Of a stretch of DNA of 36,690 nt, positions 23,758-31,559 are shown one piece after another. The stretch lies in the NCBI GenBank assembly GCA_015228935.1, contig JADGCO010000023.1, forward strand, positions 13,029-49,718, written 5' to 3'. Each line of letters begins with the position of its first letter. The first letter of the stretch is position 1. Origin of the DNA: Magnetococcales bacterium. GTDB taxonomy: Bacteria; Pseudomonadota; Magnetococcia; Magnetococcales; DC0425bin3. Made by a program: the position numbers and the translations under genes. The notes under the pieces are model-generated. The model searched no databases. It was not told the origin of the DNA and saw nothing but the letters and a program-made list of their open reading frames with translations.

Positions 23758-24064
23758 CCAACTCCTCGTCTGTCATCTCCTGCAAGCGTTTCATGATTGA
23801 ATCCTCATTGTCGGCCCCGGCCTCCATCTGCAAATGGCGACCAATGAGTTCGAGCGCCTTGTTGGCCCCGGAAACATCCATCTTGAATTCTCCTGTTGGA
23901 TTGCCTGACCGATCCTTGACCGGCTCTTCCTGGAGGCACCTTTCCACGACGGTCTGGAGTTTATCCAGCCACCATTGCCGGTCGATCCGGCTTTTGCGCG
24001 ACGTGCGTTTCTTGCGCACACCTGGCGTTGACTTTGTTGTATCATCCTGCATGGTTGAGCCCAT
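23705..24064 (-). CDS. Terminase small subunit
   Basis: A DNA-recognition subunit of about 119 residues for packaging. The Lys/Arg-rich N-terminus (GVRKKRTSRKSR) is followed by RQWWLDKLQTVVERCLQEEP and the family-like FKMDVSGANKALELIGRHLQ; in such subunits the GANKALELIG helix is typical. The C-terminus is acidic. It lies just before and overlaps terL, the usual order. The start is uncertain: 24064 (MGSTMQDD) is my choice, with 24115 and 24052 as alternatives. Confidence 0.75.
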   Translation of the reverse strand: MGSTMQDDTTKSTPGVRKKRTSRKSRIDRQWWLDKLQTVVERCLQEEPVKDRSGNPTGEFKMDVSGANKALELIGRHLQMEAGADNEDSIMKRLQEMTDEELDDHIERFIKETSGDPDP

Positions 24065-24203
24065 TTTCATCTTCCCTGTGCATCCACAATGATTCGTGCA
24101 TCGACCCTGATTCATCCGGGAACAAAACCATGGTTGTCAGCGCCGGATCATCCCTGCGGGCATGATCCGGCGTTGGTGCCGTTCTGGAATCCATCCTGCC
24201 CGG

Positions 24204-24458
24204 CTAGCCACCACCTGTCAGTTTGTTCCGAAAAAACTCCCCCAGGACAGTGACGAGCATGGCGACCCCGCCGCCGCTCAGCATGCCAAACACTGCTGAA
24301 CGACTTTCCACTTCCCGCAGGCGACGATCAAGACCGCCAATCCAATCGGTGATTTCTCCCTGCCGGTTCTGGATGGCCGTCAGGGTACCCTTGATCTCGC
24401 CGAGTTGCATGGCAACCTCGTTCAAGACTCCCTGGTTTTCACAACAATGCTCTCCCAT
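24204..24458 (-). CDS. Coiled-coil/TM lysis-associated phage protein
   Basis: An 84-residue protein. The N-terminal half is a coiled coil (EVAMQLGEIKGTLTAIQNRQ, then RRLREVESRSAV); the C-terminal part is one membrane helix (about 57-73, FGMLSGGGVAMLVTVLGEFF). This resembles XhlA-like or haemolysin-type holin partners. It lies 4 nt after the holin-like gene in a lysis cluster. A two-cysteine start (MGEHCCENQ) is unusual. Confidence 0.65.
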   Translation of the reverse strand: MGEHCCENQGVLNEVAMQLGEIKGTLTAIQNRQGEITDWIGGLDRRLREVESRSAVFGMLSGGGVAMLVTVLGEFFRNKLTGGG

Positions 24459-24462
24459 GCGC

Positions 24463-24624
24463 TCACCCCTTTGTCAAAATGCCGACCAGACCAGCCAGAC
24501 CCGTTCCGGCAGCGATGATCTCTGTCACCAGCTCCGGGCGCATGTCGATTCCCAGTGCTGTCGCCAGCATGACCATGCCACGCCAGGTGGATGGCTCCCG
24601 CATCCTGTCAACAATGTAGTTCAT
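24463..24624 (-). CDS. Holin-like small membrane protein
   Basis: A 53-residue protein starting MNYIVDRMREPSTWRGMVML. The EPSTWRG motif, followed by a membrane helix, a short MRPELVTEIIAAG link and a second hydrophobic stretch (GLAGLVGILT), is common in small phage membrane proteins next to lysozymes and probably marks a holin-type role. Its ATG overlaps the TGA of the preceding 46-residue gene (ATGA at 24621-24624). Confidence 0.7.
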   Translation of the reverse strand: MNYIVDRMREPSTWRGMVMLATALGIDMRPELVTEIIAAGTGLAGLVGILTKG

Positions 24625-24761
24625 GTCAGCACCACCCAGCCAATAAGGTGCCCCACACCAGCCACGACCAGAGGCACCATGCTCATCACCACCAACAACC
24701 CGGTTATCAACAGAAGATAACCTCCCCAGCGGATCACTCCCTTGATCCAATCATTCATCAT
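24621..24761 (-). CDS. 46-residue membrane protein in the lysis cassette
   Basis: A very short gene, read directly from the minus strand: MMNDWIKGVIRWGGYLLLIT, then a long hydrophobic stretch (GLLVVMSMVPLVVAGVGHLI), ending GWVVLT. It has AAGGAG 4 nt before the ATG, overlaps the 3' end of the lysozyme gene by 11 nt and the holin-like gene by ATGA. One or two membrane helices suggest a holin, antiholin or similar lysis component. Confidence 0.6.
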   Translation of the reverse strand: MMNDWIKGVIRWGGYLLLITGLLVVMSMVPLVVAGVGHLIGWVVLT

Positions 24762-25179
24762 GAAACTCCTTCCCTGTTTCCATCATGCGCGCCAGATGGC
24801 GCGCCCGTTCTCCAACCTGTTTGGCCCACCGTGAATCAAGCATCTCCCGGGAAGCCAGCGCAAAATCTTGATTGTTGATGGCGGTCATGAGCCGCTGAAA
24901 CATGCGAAACCGGCTGATCCCCAGGTTGAAACACATGTCCATCAGGGCACAACGCCGGACATCGTTCAAATCGTTGAACACCGGCAGAAGGCGTTGCAGC
25001 TCCCCTTCCACCCGATCCAAATCGTTGTGCAACAACAGCATGGCTTCGGTTTCGGTGATGCCCACATCTTCCAGATTGCGTCCCACCCCGATGGTGACCC
25101 GACCCGCCGGGCAGAGATAGGGACGCAGGGCAATGCCTTCGTGTCTGATCATTTGTCTGGTCAACGCTTCACGATCCAT
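24751..25179 (-). CDS. Phage lysozyme (GH24 endolysin)
   Basis: A 142-residue muramidase that cuts the glycan strands of peptidoglycan. The active-site pattern Glu-8x-Cys-5x-Thr is present: Glu14 in RHEGIALRPYLC, Cys23 and Thr29 in RVTIGVGRNL. Cys in place of the T4 Asp is normal for many phage endolysins. The later NLGISRFRMFQRLMTAINNQ segment fits T4-lysozyme-like enzymes. There is no signal or SAR helix, so it would depend on a holin. AGGATG lies just before the ATG. The gene is preceded, after only 13 nt, by the T tract of a stacked-terminator block (repeat copy 1), which leaves no room for a promoter between them. Confidence 0.9.
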   Translation of the reverse strand: MDREALTRQMIRHEGIALRPYLCPAGRVTIGVGRNLEDVGITETEAMLLLHNDLDRVEGELQRLLPVFNDLNDVRRCALMDMCFNLGISRFRMFQRLMTAINNQDFALASREMLDSRWAKQVGERARHLARMMETGKEFHDE

Positions 25180-25192
25180 TTGTTCATCCTCC

Positions 25193-25379
25193 CCAAAAAA
25201 AAAGCCCGCACCGGTTGCCCGGAGCAGGCCTGAATCAACCCGCCCAAAGGCGGGTCACCAAAAACACAAAAACCCTTCGCAAAAAGTGCCGAAGGGTTCG
25301 CTCATCTGGACGAAGAGCAAACTCGCCCAATGTGGGTGCAAGTTCTACCCTGTTTTGAGCCCCCCCTCAAGAAAAAAAA
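25193..25379 (-). repeat. 187-bp stacked-hairpin repeat, copy 1, in front of the lysozyme gene
   Basis: Nearly identical to 26132-26317 (three C/T differences and a one-base change in an A run). On the minus strand it holds, in order: a small ttgag/ctcaa hairpin (25355-25370), a 9-bp stem aacccttcg/cgaagggtt (25271-25298) followed by TTTGTGTTTTT, a 7-bp stem acccgcc/ggcgggt (25238-25255), and a long GC-rich hairpin (25204-25229) followed by a run of nine T. At least two are convincing intrinsic terminators. Confidence 0.9.
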
Positions 25380-25512
25380 GATTGATCGGTGATTTTTTTT
25401 CAGTGTGGAGCCAATTCTGTCCCCAGGCCTTGATCATCATTTTGTCCATCGACATGGGCTTTTCAAAACGGGGTCCAGGGGGTTGTCTCCCTGGCAGGTC
25501 CAGGACAGAGTT

Positions 25513-25797
25513 CTACACTCCTCCTTTTGCAACAATCAATATCCAAAACAGGATATGGACGAACATAAAAATTATGGATCCAACCAGAATACTTTCAGGT
25601 ATTGCCTTTGAAATCAGAATTTTTGATATAATCTTGACTGACAATACAAATAACAAATAAAATAAACCAAATAATCTTAATAGTGTTTCCTGTATTGTGA
25701 TTGCAAGAAAATTATCAAAAGCACCAATGGCAAGTAAAGAATAAAGAAGCCATGGCAAGGTTACCCCCAATCCTGTTCCAAAATCACTTATTGTCAT
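25513..25797 (-). CDS. Three-TM membrane protein of unknown function (moron-like)
   Basis: A 94-residue, AT-rich hydrophobic protein starting MTISDFGTGLGVTLPWLLYS. It has about three membrane helices (10-27, 36-56 and 70-90, the last FMFVHILFWILIVA). I chose the ATG at 25797, with GGAG about 7 nt upstream, because the earlier ATG at 25830 lies inside a 15-bp stem hairpin. The gene lies alone between the two 187-bp repeats, together with a broken small gene. Small membrane proteins in such places are sometimes superinfection-exclusion factors, but nothing in the sequence proves that. Confidence 0.55.
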   Translation of the reverse strand: MTISDFGTGLGVTLPWLLYSLLAIGAFDNFLAITIQETLLRLFGLFYLLFVLSVKIISKILISKAIPESILVGSIIFMFVHILFWILIVAKGGV

Positions 25798-25815
25798 CTT
25801 GCGCTCCGCTTTTAT

Positions 25816-25852
25816 ATACCTGCCGTCCATAAAAAAAATGGACGGCAGGTAT
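25816..25852. repeat. Perfect 15-bp inverted repeat with A/T loop
   Basis: Arms atacctgccgtccat (25816-25830) and its complement (25838-25852) with a seven-A loop. It lies just upstream of the three-TM gene. On the plus strand it is followed by TTTTAT, on the minus strand by ATATAAAAG. It could be a terminator of the broken upstream gene or an operator. Confidence 0.85.
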
Positions 25853-25873
25853 TTTATCAGTTCTTAACAAACA

Positions 25874-26108
25874 TTACCTCTTTTGTGGCCAAGTTGCCAA
25901 AAAATGCTGAAAAGAGGTTTTGAAGTACGGCTCGTCTGTGCCAAGTGGTCCTCCTTTGTCAAGAAATACATGTTTCAAGGGATCGGAGTAGGCAGAGTAT
26001 TGATCCGCAGTTCCTTTGCACCCCGAATAGGGATGTGATTAATAAAAGATAGCATCCCTTCTTTCTCTTGTCATCCCGATCATGATCATTTGATATTCGG
26101 CTTTTCAC
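25874..26108 (-). pseudogene. Possible small lipoprotein gene broken by a one-base shift
   Basis: From a GTG at 26108 (AGGA 5 nt upstream) one frame reads KSRISNDHDRDDKRKKGCYL and LLITSLFG, a basic stretch and hydrophobic run. At a run of four G (plus-strand C at 26021-26024) the other frame takes over: CKGTADQYSAYSDPLKHVFL, then DKGGPLGTDEPYFKTSFQHF and LATWPQKR before a TAA. With three G instead of four the gene would encode one 77-residue protein with LFGC as a possible lipobox. The downstream part looks protein-like, but the family is unknown to me. The rest of 25853-26131 shows nothing else. Confidence 0.4.
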
Positions 26109-26131
26109 TCCTTTCCTGGTTTTGCAGGGGA

Positions 26132-26317
26132 CCAAAAAAAAGCCCGCACCGGTTGCCCGGAGCAGGCCTGAATCAACCCGCCCAAAGGCGGGTCACCAAA
26201 AACACAAAAACCCTTCGCAAAAAGTGCCGAAGGGTTCGCTTATCTGGACGAAGAGCAAATTCGCCCAATGTGGGTGCAAGTTTTACCCTGTTTTGAGCCC
26301 CCCCTCAAGAAAAAAAA
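26132..26317 (-). repeat. 187-bp stacked-hairpin repeat, copy 2
   Basis: The direct-repeat partner of 25193-25379, offset by 939 bp. All hairpins are kept; the three substitutions are C in copy 1 and T in copy 2 on the plus strand. Its final T tract ends 23 nt before the GTG of the broken small gene, so both copies sit directly 5' of a minus-strand gene. Confidence 0.9.
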
Positions 26318-26338
26318 TGCATGCTTGTGCATTTTTTT
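26311..26338. terminator. Bidirectional terminator at the end of the REC-HPT gene
   Basis: An 11-bp stem (aaaaaaatgca with tgcattttttt, loop tgcttg) flanked by A and T runs. It lies 12 nt after the stop of the gene at 26351 and partly overlaps repeat copy 2. It probably marks the host side of the prophage remnant. Confidence 0.7.
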
Positions 26339-26350
26339 TTTGTTGGTACC

Positions 26351-28069
26351 TTATTTTTGGCAGCGACTGGCAATTTTTTTGAGGGCCGCATCAACCCGAC
26401 CGGCTTCTTTCTGAAGTTGATCGGCCAGGAGTTGGGCACCTTCGAGGGAATTACGGCGTGTCAAAGTATCCAATTCGGTTGCCAGATGGCTGAACCGCAA
26501 GGCACCAAGCTGACGACTGGGACTTTTCAAGGGGTGCGTGGCCCAATGCACTGCCTGGGTATCCCCCTCGGCCATGGCCTTGGCGATGGCCTGCACACGT
26601 TCCGGCAGGGTTTCCAAAAACAGATGAACCACTTCGCCCACCACATCGGACCCCAATTCACTGCATAAAAGCTGAAATGTGCGCGGATCGATGATTTGGT
26701 CAGCATCGGCATCGAGAGATACATTATTTTGGGGAATCGGGTCCCTGGTTTGCGGGTCGGCATTCCAACCCGGCAACCAGCGATCCAGGAGTTGCAATAA
26801 ATCCTGCCGACAAACCGGTTTGGCCAGATAGTCATCCATGCCGGCCTTCTGGCATTGTTCGGCATCGCCCAGCAGCGCAAAGGCCGTTACCGCGATGATC
26901 GGGGTGTGTTTTCCCCGGGCTGCTTCACGCTGGCGCAACTCCTGTGAGGCGGTAAAACCATCCATGACCGGCATCTGACAATCCATGAGAACGAGATCGA
27001 AATCGGTCACGGCCAGATGGTCCAAGGCCTCCTGGCCATTTTTGGCCACCTCGGGAAAAATGCCCAGGCCCTGGAGCAACGCCTCCAGCATTCTCCGGTT
27101 CAGGGGATCATCCTCGACCAGAAGAAGACGAACCTTGCCGGAAACCAACTGAGGAACTTGCCGGGAGTTGCCGGAATCTGCGAGGGAATCCTGGGTGATT
27201 CCCGGCATTTCACCACTCTGCCAGGAAAAAGCAGGGTCCTCAGCCGATGAGCCGGTCTGGGGGGGAGCAGGAATATTGGGCTGCCGATTGACATACAAGG
27301 CTTCGCGTTCACTCTGCAAACGCTGCAATTGTATCAGATAGCCGCGCACCCAACCCAGAAACCAGAGAGTCATGCCAGTCAACAGAATCCACGCCCCAAG
27401 ATGAAACAAAATGACATTCTTGGTTTGCTCCTGCACACCCTCCAAAATTGTCCCGGCCGGGAAAACCAGACTGATCCCACCACGCAAATCACCGATTTTA
27501 TAGCCTTGTTGGGCATGACATTTCAGGCACTCTGCGTGGGTGTATAACGGGGCCATGAAACGGTAAAAATCCTTGCCATCCTCCCGCACAAGTTCCAGAT
27601 ACTCTGCATCTCCTTGCTTGAAACCCTGCAATGCCCTGGATTCCCACTCCAGGGCCACGTTCTCGGGTCGGATGGGATTCAGGCTCGTGATGTGCAGGAC
27701 CATGGACCCTTTTTCCAGGGCAATTTCCGCCAACTGCCGAGTCATATAGGCCGGATTGATCAGGGTCAGGTGTTTTCCGGAAAAGGCCACCTCATCGCGG
27801 TTCGCCGTATCCAGATAGGGATTGGGCGGCGTCTTTTCGGTCACCGGCACATAAACGCCACCATGCCGGGCGTTCCACATGCGGGCCGTCTCCAAAATCC
27901 GGAAAGAATACCAGCCCCTTTCCCGGGCCAGGGCCAGTGCCTGTCGGTTCAAGCTGATGGCGTTCCAAAGGATGGAAAGGCCCGCCACCAGGGACCAGAT
28001 CAGCACCGGCCACACCCAAAATTTCCTGGCAAACAGCATCTGGTTCAATTTGGATGGCGCATGCCCCAT
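26351..28069 (-). CDS. Membrane haem-sensor protein with REC and HPT domains, no kinase domain
   Basis: A 572-residue protein. Two membrane helices (about 17-37 and 219-242) frame a periplasmic Tll0287-like (DUF3365) sensor with a c-type haem motif CLKCH at 181-185. After a linker comes a receiver domain (313-430: VEDDPLNRRML, Asp363 in LMDCQMPVMDG, Lys417 in AKPV) and an HPT domain (about 470-560, phosphoacceptor His512 in ATHPLKSPSRQLGA). There is no HisKA or HATPase domain, so it cannot phosphorylate itself; it would take or pass phosphate in a relay. It lies directly after a chemoreceptor with the same sensor type. I chose the ATG at 28069; a TTG at 28126 would start inside a hairpin. Confidence 0.82.
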   Translation of the reverse strand: MGHAPSKLNQMLFARKFWVWPVLIWSLVAGLSILWNAISLNRQALALARERGWYSFRILETARMWNARHGGVYVPVTEKTPPNPYLDTANRDEVAFSGKHLTLINPAYMTRQLAEIALEKGSMVLHITSLNPIRPENVALEWESRALQGFKQGDAEYLELVREDGKDFYRFMAPLYTHAECLKCHAQQGYKIGDLRGGISLVFPAGTILEGVQEQTKNVILFHLGAWILLTGMTLWFLGWVRGYLIQLQRLQSEREALYVNRQPNIPAPPQTGSSAEDPAFSWQSGEMPGITQDSLADSGNSRQVPQLVSGKVRLLLVEDDPLNRRMLEALLQGLGIFPEVAKNGQEALDHLAVTDFDLVLMDCQMPVMDGFTASQELRQREAARGKHTPIIAVTAFALLGDAEQCQKAGMDDYLAKPVCRQDLLQLLDRWLPGWNADPQTRDPIPQNNVSLDADADQIIDPRTFQLLCSELGSDVVGEVVHLFLETLPERVQAIAKAMAEGDTQAVHWATHPLKSPSRQLGALRFSHLATELDTLTRRNSLEGAQLLADQLQKEAGRVDAALKKIASRCQK

Positions 28070-28115
28070 CTTTTCGATCTCTTTGCCGTCAAAGACAAAA
28101 TTATCGTCGGCCAAA

Positions 28116-28150
28116 ACCCGGATCAAGGGTCAGACGCCCCTGATCCGGGT
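28116..28150. terminator. Hairpin between the chemoreceptor and REC-HPT genes
   Basis: A perfect 10-bp stem (acccggatca with tgatccgggt). On the minus strand only TTTT follows, so termination would be partial; it may set the relative levels of the two proteins. Confidence 0.5.
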
Positions 28151-28159
28151 CACTCCTGC

Positions 28160-30034
28160 TCAAAAATTCTCGAATTCGTCATCACCGCCTTTGTCAGGTC
28201 CCATATCCAGGTGGACCGGGGATTTTGCTGGTTGCACCCCACCTTTGGATTTGGCTTTGCCCTTGGTATTCGCACCGGTCCGGGACGGCGGCGGCAAAAG
28301 GGCACGGGGCTTGGCCGTGGTCTCGGCAGCCGGTCGGGATGAACTCCGGGTGGTTGTGGTCTTGGCGGTGGCTGCCCTGCCAGAACCCTGCTGACCAAAG
28401 TGGAAAAAGCTGATGGCCTCCTGCAAGGACTCCGAAAGCGAAGAAAGTTCATGGGCCGTCGAGGCAATTTCCGACGAAGCACTCGCATTTTGCTGGATCA
28501 CCTGATCCAATTGTTGGATGGCACTGTTGATCTGCTCGGCTCCCTGGGATTGCTCCGTGGAAGCGGTCGTGATCTCCTGGACCAGCTCCGCAGTCCTCTT
28601 GATGTCAGGAACCAGTTTTTCCAAAAGAAGACCCGCTTTTTCAGCCACACTGACACTCGAAGCCGAGAGCTGTCCAATTTCCCCGGCGGCGGCCTGGCTG
28701 CGTTCTGCCAGTTTGCGCACCTCGGCTGCCACGACGGCAAACCCTTTGCCATGCTCACCCGCACGCGCCGCCTCGATGGCCGCATTCAAGGCCAGCAAAT
28801 TGGTTTGCCGGGCAATCTCCTCGATGATGGAGATTTTTTCCGCGATTTGTTTCATGGCCTTCACGGACTCCTGAACGGCCCTGCCCCCTTCTTCGGCATC
28901 CATGGCGGCTTTTTTGGATATTTTTTCCGTCTGTTGGGAATTTTCGGTATTTTGTTGAATGTTGGAGGTCATCTCTTCCATGGCCGCCGAGGTCTCCTCG
29001 ATGGATGCCGCCTGGCGGGTTGCCCCTTCGGACACCTCCTGGGAAGTGGAGTTTACACTGTGACTGCTGCTCAGGACTTCCGTGGTGGTATTTTGCACCT
29101 GACCAACGATATCGCGCAGGCGGGCCACCATGTTTCCTGTTGCCGTTACGGTCCGGCCAATGTCATCCGTGCTGGTTGACTTGGGAACCTCCACCGACAA
29201 ATCCCCCTGGGAAACCCGACTCAACAGGCTTTCGATGATCCGGACCGGATCGATGGCCAACCGTTTGATCAGGGTAAACACCACGGCACTGATCAGCAGC
29301 ATGGAAACCAGGGCGAGTCCCACAATCTGAGTCAACGCATCCCGAACCGAACTTTGCATGGGAGCCAGTTCGGCGATGATTTCAAAGGCACCGCGTTGTT
29401 CGCCAACGCGCCAGCCTTCCATCTTGATGCCCAGCGGGTCATTCCCCTTGCCTTCCGGATAATCGGCTTCGACACCATGACACAACATGCACTCTTTCTT
29501 CATGGTGACCGGTCGCATGTACCTGAGGGCATTGATCTCCGGATCTTCCATCCAAAGCTCTTGCAGATCCCCCTTGGCCATTTTTTCGATCATGGTCCGT
29601 TCAATGGGTTTGGCTTCGTTGTCCGGGTTGCGTGCGCCAATGCGGGTGACCCGGAATTGATGGTGGGCTGTTTTGGCTTTCTCCTGGCCGATGGTCCACC
29701 CGGCCACGATGGGAATGGTTTGATAAAAACGGGTTTTACGGGCGGCCTGGATGATATCCTTCTGGTCCCGGGCACCACTTTTCCGGATTTCATCCTGGGC
29801 CTCTTTCAGGAGACTGGGGTCATAAACCTTGTCGGCACCCATTTTGGCAATATAGTTGCGGGCACTCTCCGCCTGGACCGTGATGCTGCGGGCCTGCTGA
29901 ATCAGTGCTTCCACGGCATCTTCTTCGATTCGGTTCTTGACCAGTACAATCACCAGGACAAAGCCAAGCGTAATGATCAATAAAGCCGATGCAATTATTT
30001 TAGTTCCGAAATTCATGTTCTTGATAAAGTCCAT
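28160..30034 (-). CDS. Methyl-accepting chemotaxis protein with Tll0287-like haem sensor
   Basis: A 624-residue chemoreceptor that signals to CheA/CheW. A membrane helix (about 12-32) is followed by a periplasmic Tll0287/DUF3365-like domain with a c-type haem motif CMLCH at 182-186 in the segment [18 protein letters not shown] second membrane helix (about 236-257) leads to a HAMP domain (about 258-312), then the long cytoplasmic coiled coil with the hairpin tip [20 protein letters not shown] near 407 and [19 protein letters not shown]. The tail is Ser/Thr- and Lys-rich and ends DDEFENF, without the usual NWETF-type tether. GGAGGAG lies before the ATG. The haem motif suggests sensing of redox state, oxygen or nitric oxide. 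It lies between lpd and the REC-HPT gene. Confidence 0.93.
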   Translation of the reverse strand: MDFIKNMNFGTKIIASALLIITLGFVLVIVLVKNRIEEDAVEALIQQARSITVQAESARNYIAKMGADKVYDPSLLKEAQDEIRKSGARDQKDIIQAARKTRFYQTIPIVAGWTIGQEKAKTAHHQFRVTRIGARNPDNEAKPIERTMIEKMAKGDLQELWMEDPEINALRYMRPVTMKKECMLCHGVEADYPEGKGNDPLGIKMEGWRVGEQRGAFEIIAELAPMQSSVRDALTQIVGLALVSMLLISAVVFTLIKRLAIDPVRIIESLLSRVSQGDLSVEVPKSTSTDDIGRTVTATGNMVARLRDIVGQVQNTTTEVLSSSHSVNSTSQEVSEGATRQAASIEETSAAMEEMTSNIQQNTENSQQTEKISKKAAMDAEEGGRAVQESVKAMKQIAEKISIIEEIARQTNLLALNAAIEAARAGEHGKGFAVVAAEVRKLAERSQAAAGEIGQLSASSVSVAEKAGLLLEKLVPDIKRTAELVQEITTASTEQSQGAEQINSAIQQLDQVIQQNASASSEIASTAHELSSLSESLQEAISFFHFGQQGSGRAATAKTTTTRSSSRPAAETTAKPRALLPPPSRTGANTKGKAKSKGGVQPAKSPVHLDMGPDKGGDDEFENF

Positions 30035-30109
30035 ATTGACTCCTCCTGATTATTTCTGCATTCAACCTGCAAGTATTGCCTGACGTGACAGGAGACAACC
30101 CTGTAACAA

Positions 30110-31528
30110 CTATTGATTCCGTCGCGGTACGTAGTAGTGGGCACTCTGCCCAAAGAAGACCTCGGCGGCTTCCATCATGGTTTCCGAGAGGGTGGGATGG
30201 GGATGGATCACTTCGGCCAGATCCTGGACCACGGCCCCCATTTCAATGGCCAACACCCCTTCGGCAATCAATTCACCGGCACCCCGTCCGACGATGCCAA
30301 CCCCCAGAATGCGTTCATTTTCCGGATTGACGATCAATTTGGTGAACCCGTCTGGTTGTTCCAGGGTTTGGGCGCGACCTGACGCCCCCCAGGGAAAGCG
30401 AACGGCCTTGAACGGAATTTTTTGTTCCACGGCGGCTGTTTCGGTCAGTCCCGCCCAGGCCAGCTCGGGATCCGTGTAGCAGACGGCGGGAATGGCATTG
30501 GGTTCGAAGCAGGTTTTCTTGCCGGCGATGGCTTCGACAGCCACCCGCGCCTCATGGGAAGCCTTGTGAGCCAGCATAGGCCCACCCACCAGATCGCCAA
30601 TGGCAAATATCTTCGGATCACGAGTCCGGCGCTGGCCATCGACCTGAACCAGGCCTCGCTTGACTTCCACGCTGGTTTTGTCCAATCCCAAATCTTCGGA
30701 ATTGGGTCGGCGGCCAATGGCCATCAGAACGCGATGATACTTTTCTTCGCGTTTATTGCCCTGGGCGTCTTCCAGCGTCGTGTGAACCATGCCATCCACG
30801 TCGGCCAGGGCCGTGACCCGGGTTTGCAACAAAATTTCGTGACACTGGGGCTGGAACCGTTTGACCACGATCCGGACCAGGTCCCGGTCGGCTCCGGGCA
30901 GCAAGCCGGGGGTCATTTCCACCACACTGACCCGGCTTCCCAATGCCGCATAGACACTGCCCAGTTCCAGGCCGATGACGCCACCCCCAATGATCAGCAG
31001 GGTTGGCGGAATTTCATCCACGGCCAGGGCGGCGGTGGAGTCCATCACCCGGGGCGAGTCGATCTGCAAACCCGGAATCCAGGCCGGACGTGACCCTGTG
31101 GCCAGAATGCAATGGTCAAAGGGAATCTGCACCCGATCCCCGTTCACGCATAGCACGACAAGGTTATCCGGTGCCGCAAACCGGGCATGGCCCTGGATGA
31201 AATTGATCTCCCGGCGTCGGCACAGATTACCCAAAGCTCCGGTCAGGCGGGTCACCACGCTGTTTTTCCAGTCGCGCAGACGATGCAGATCAATTTCCGG
31301 CGGGGCAAAGCGCACCCCCATGACTTCGGCATGGCGCGCTTCCCAAAGCACCTGCGTCACATGCAGCAACGCCTTGCTGGGAATACACCCCCGGTAGAGG
31401 CAAACCCCTCCGGGATTGGGTTCCGTATCGATCAGGGTCGTGGCAAACCCCATATCCGCAGCCCGAAAGGCCGCCGCGTAACCTCCTGGTCCGCCACCGA
31501 CCACCACCACCTTATCCGGATTTTTCAT
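30110..31528 (-). CDS. lpdA: Dihydrolipoamide dehydrogenase (E3)
   Basis: A 472-residue FAD-dependent disulfide oxidoreductase that re-oxidises dihydrolipoamide of 2-oxoacid dehydrogenase or glycine cleavage complexes. The FAD-binding GGGPGGYAAA is at residue 11. The redox-active pair Cys43/Cys48 lies in GGVCLYRGCIPSK. The NAD-binding LLIIGGGVIGLELGSVYAAL is near 180. AIGDLVGGPMLAHKA and the active-site HPHPTLSETMMEAAE complete the family pattern. GAGGA lies 7 nt before the ATG. No E1 or E2 gene is nearby, so its partner complex is elsewhere. It is 31 nt after the HD-GYP gene and 75 nt before the chemoreceptor gene. Confidence 0.96.
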   Translation of the reverse strand: MKNPDKVVVVGGGPGGYAAAFRAADMGFATTLIDTEPNPGGVCLYRGCIPSKALLHVTQVLWEARHAEVMGVRFAPPEIDLHRLRDWKNSVVTRLTGALGNLCRRREINFIQGHARFAAPDNLVVLCVNGDRVQIPFDHCILATGSRPAWIPGLQIDSPRVMDSTAALAVDEIPPTLLIIGGGVIGLELGSVYAALGSRVSVVEMTPGLLPGADRDLVRIVVKRFQPQCHEILLQTRVTALADVDGMVHTTLEDAQGNKREEKYHRVLMAIGRRPNSEDLGLDKTSVEVKRGLVQVDGQRRTRDPKIFAIGDLVGGPMLAHKASHEARVAVEAIAGKKTCFEPNAIPAVCYTDPELAWAGLTETAAVEQKIPFKAVRFPWGASGRAQTLEQPDGFTKLIVNPENERILGVGIVGRGAGELIAEGVLAIEMGAVVQDLAEVIHPHPTLSETMMEAAEVFFGQSAHYYVPRRNQ

Positions 31529-31559
31529 GCGCGTTCCTCAAAGCAACACATTGGCATTT

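Noticed and set aside
13217-26350. attL/attR direct repeats at the prophage ends
   Set aside because: I compared the two edges by eye and found no shared core; no tRNA gene lies at either side. The 187-bp repeats are both at one end and look like leader blocks.
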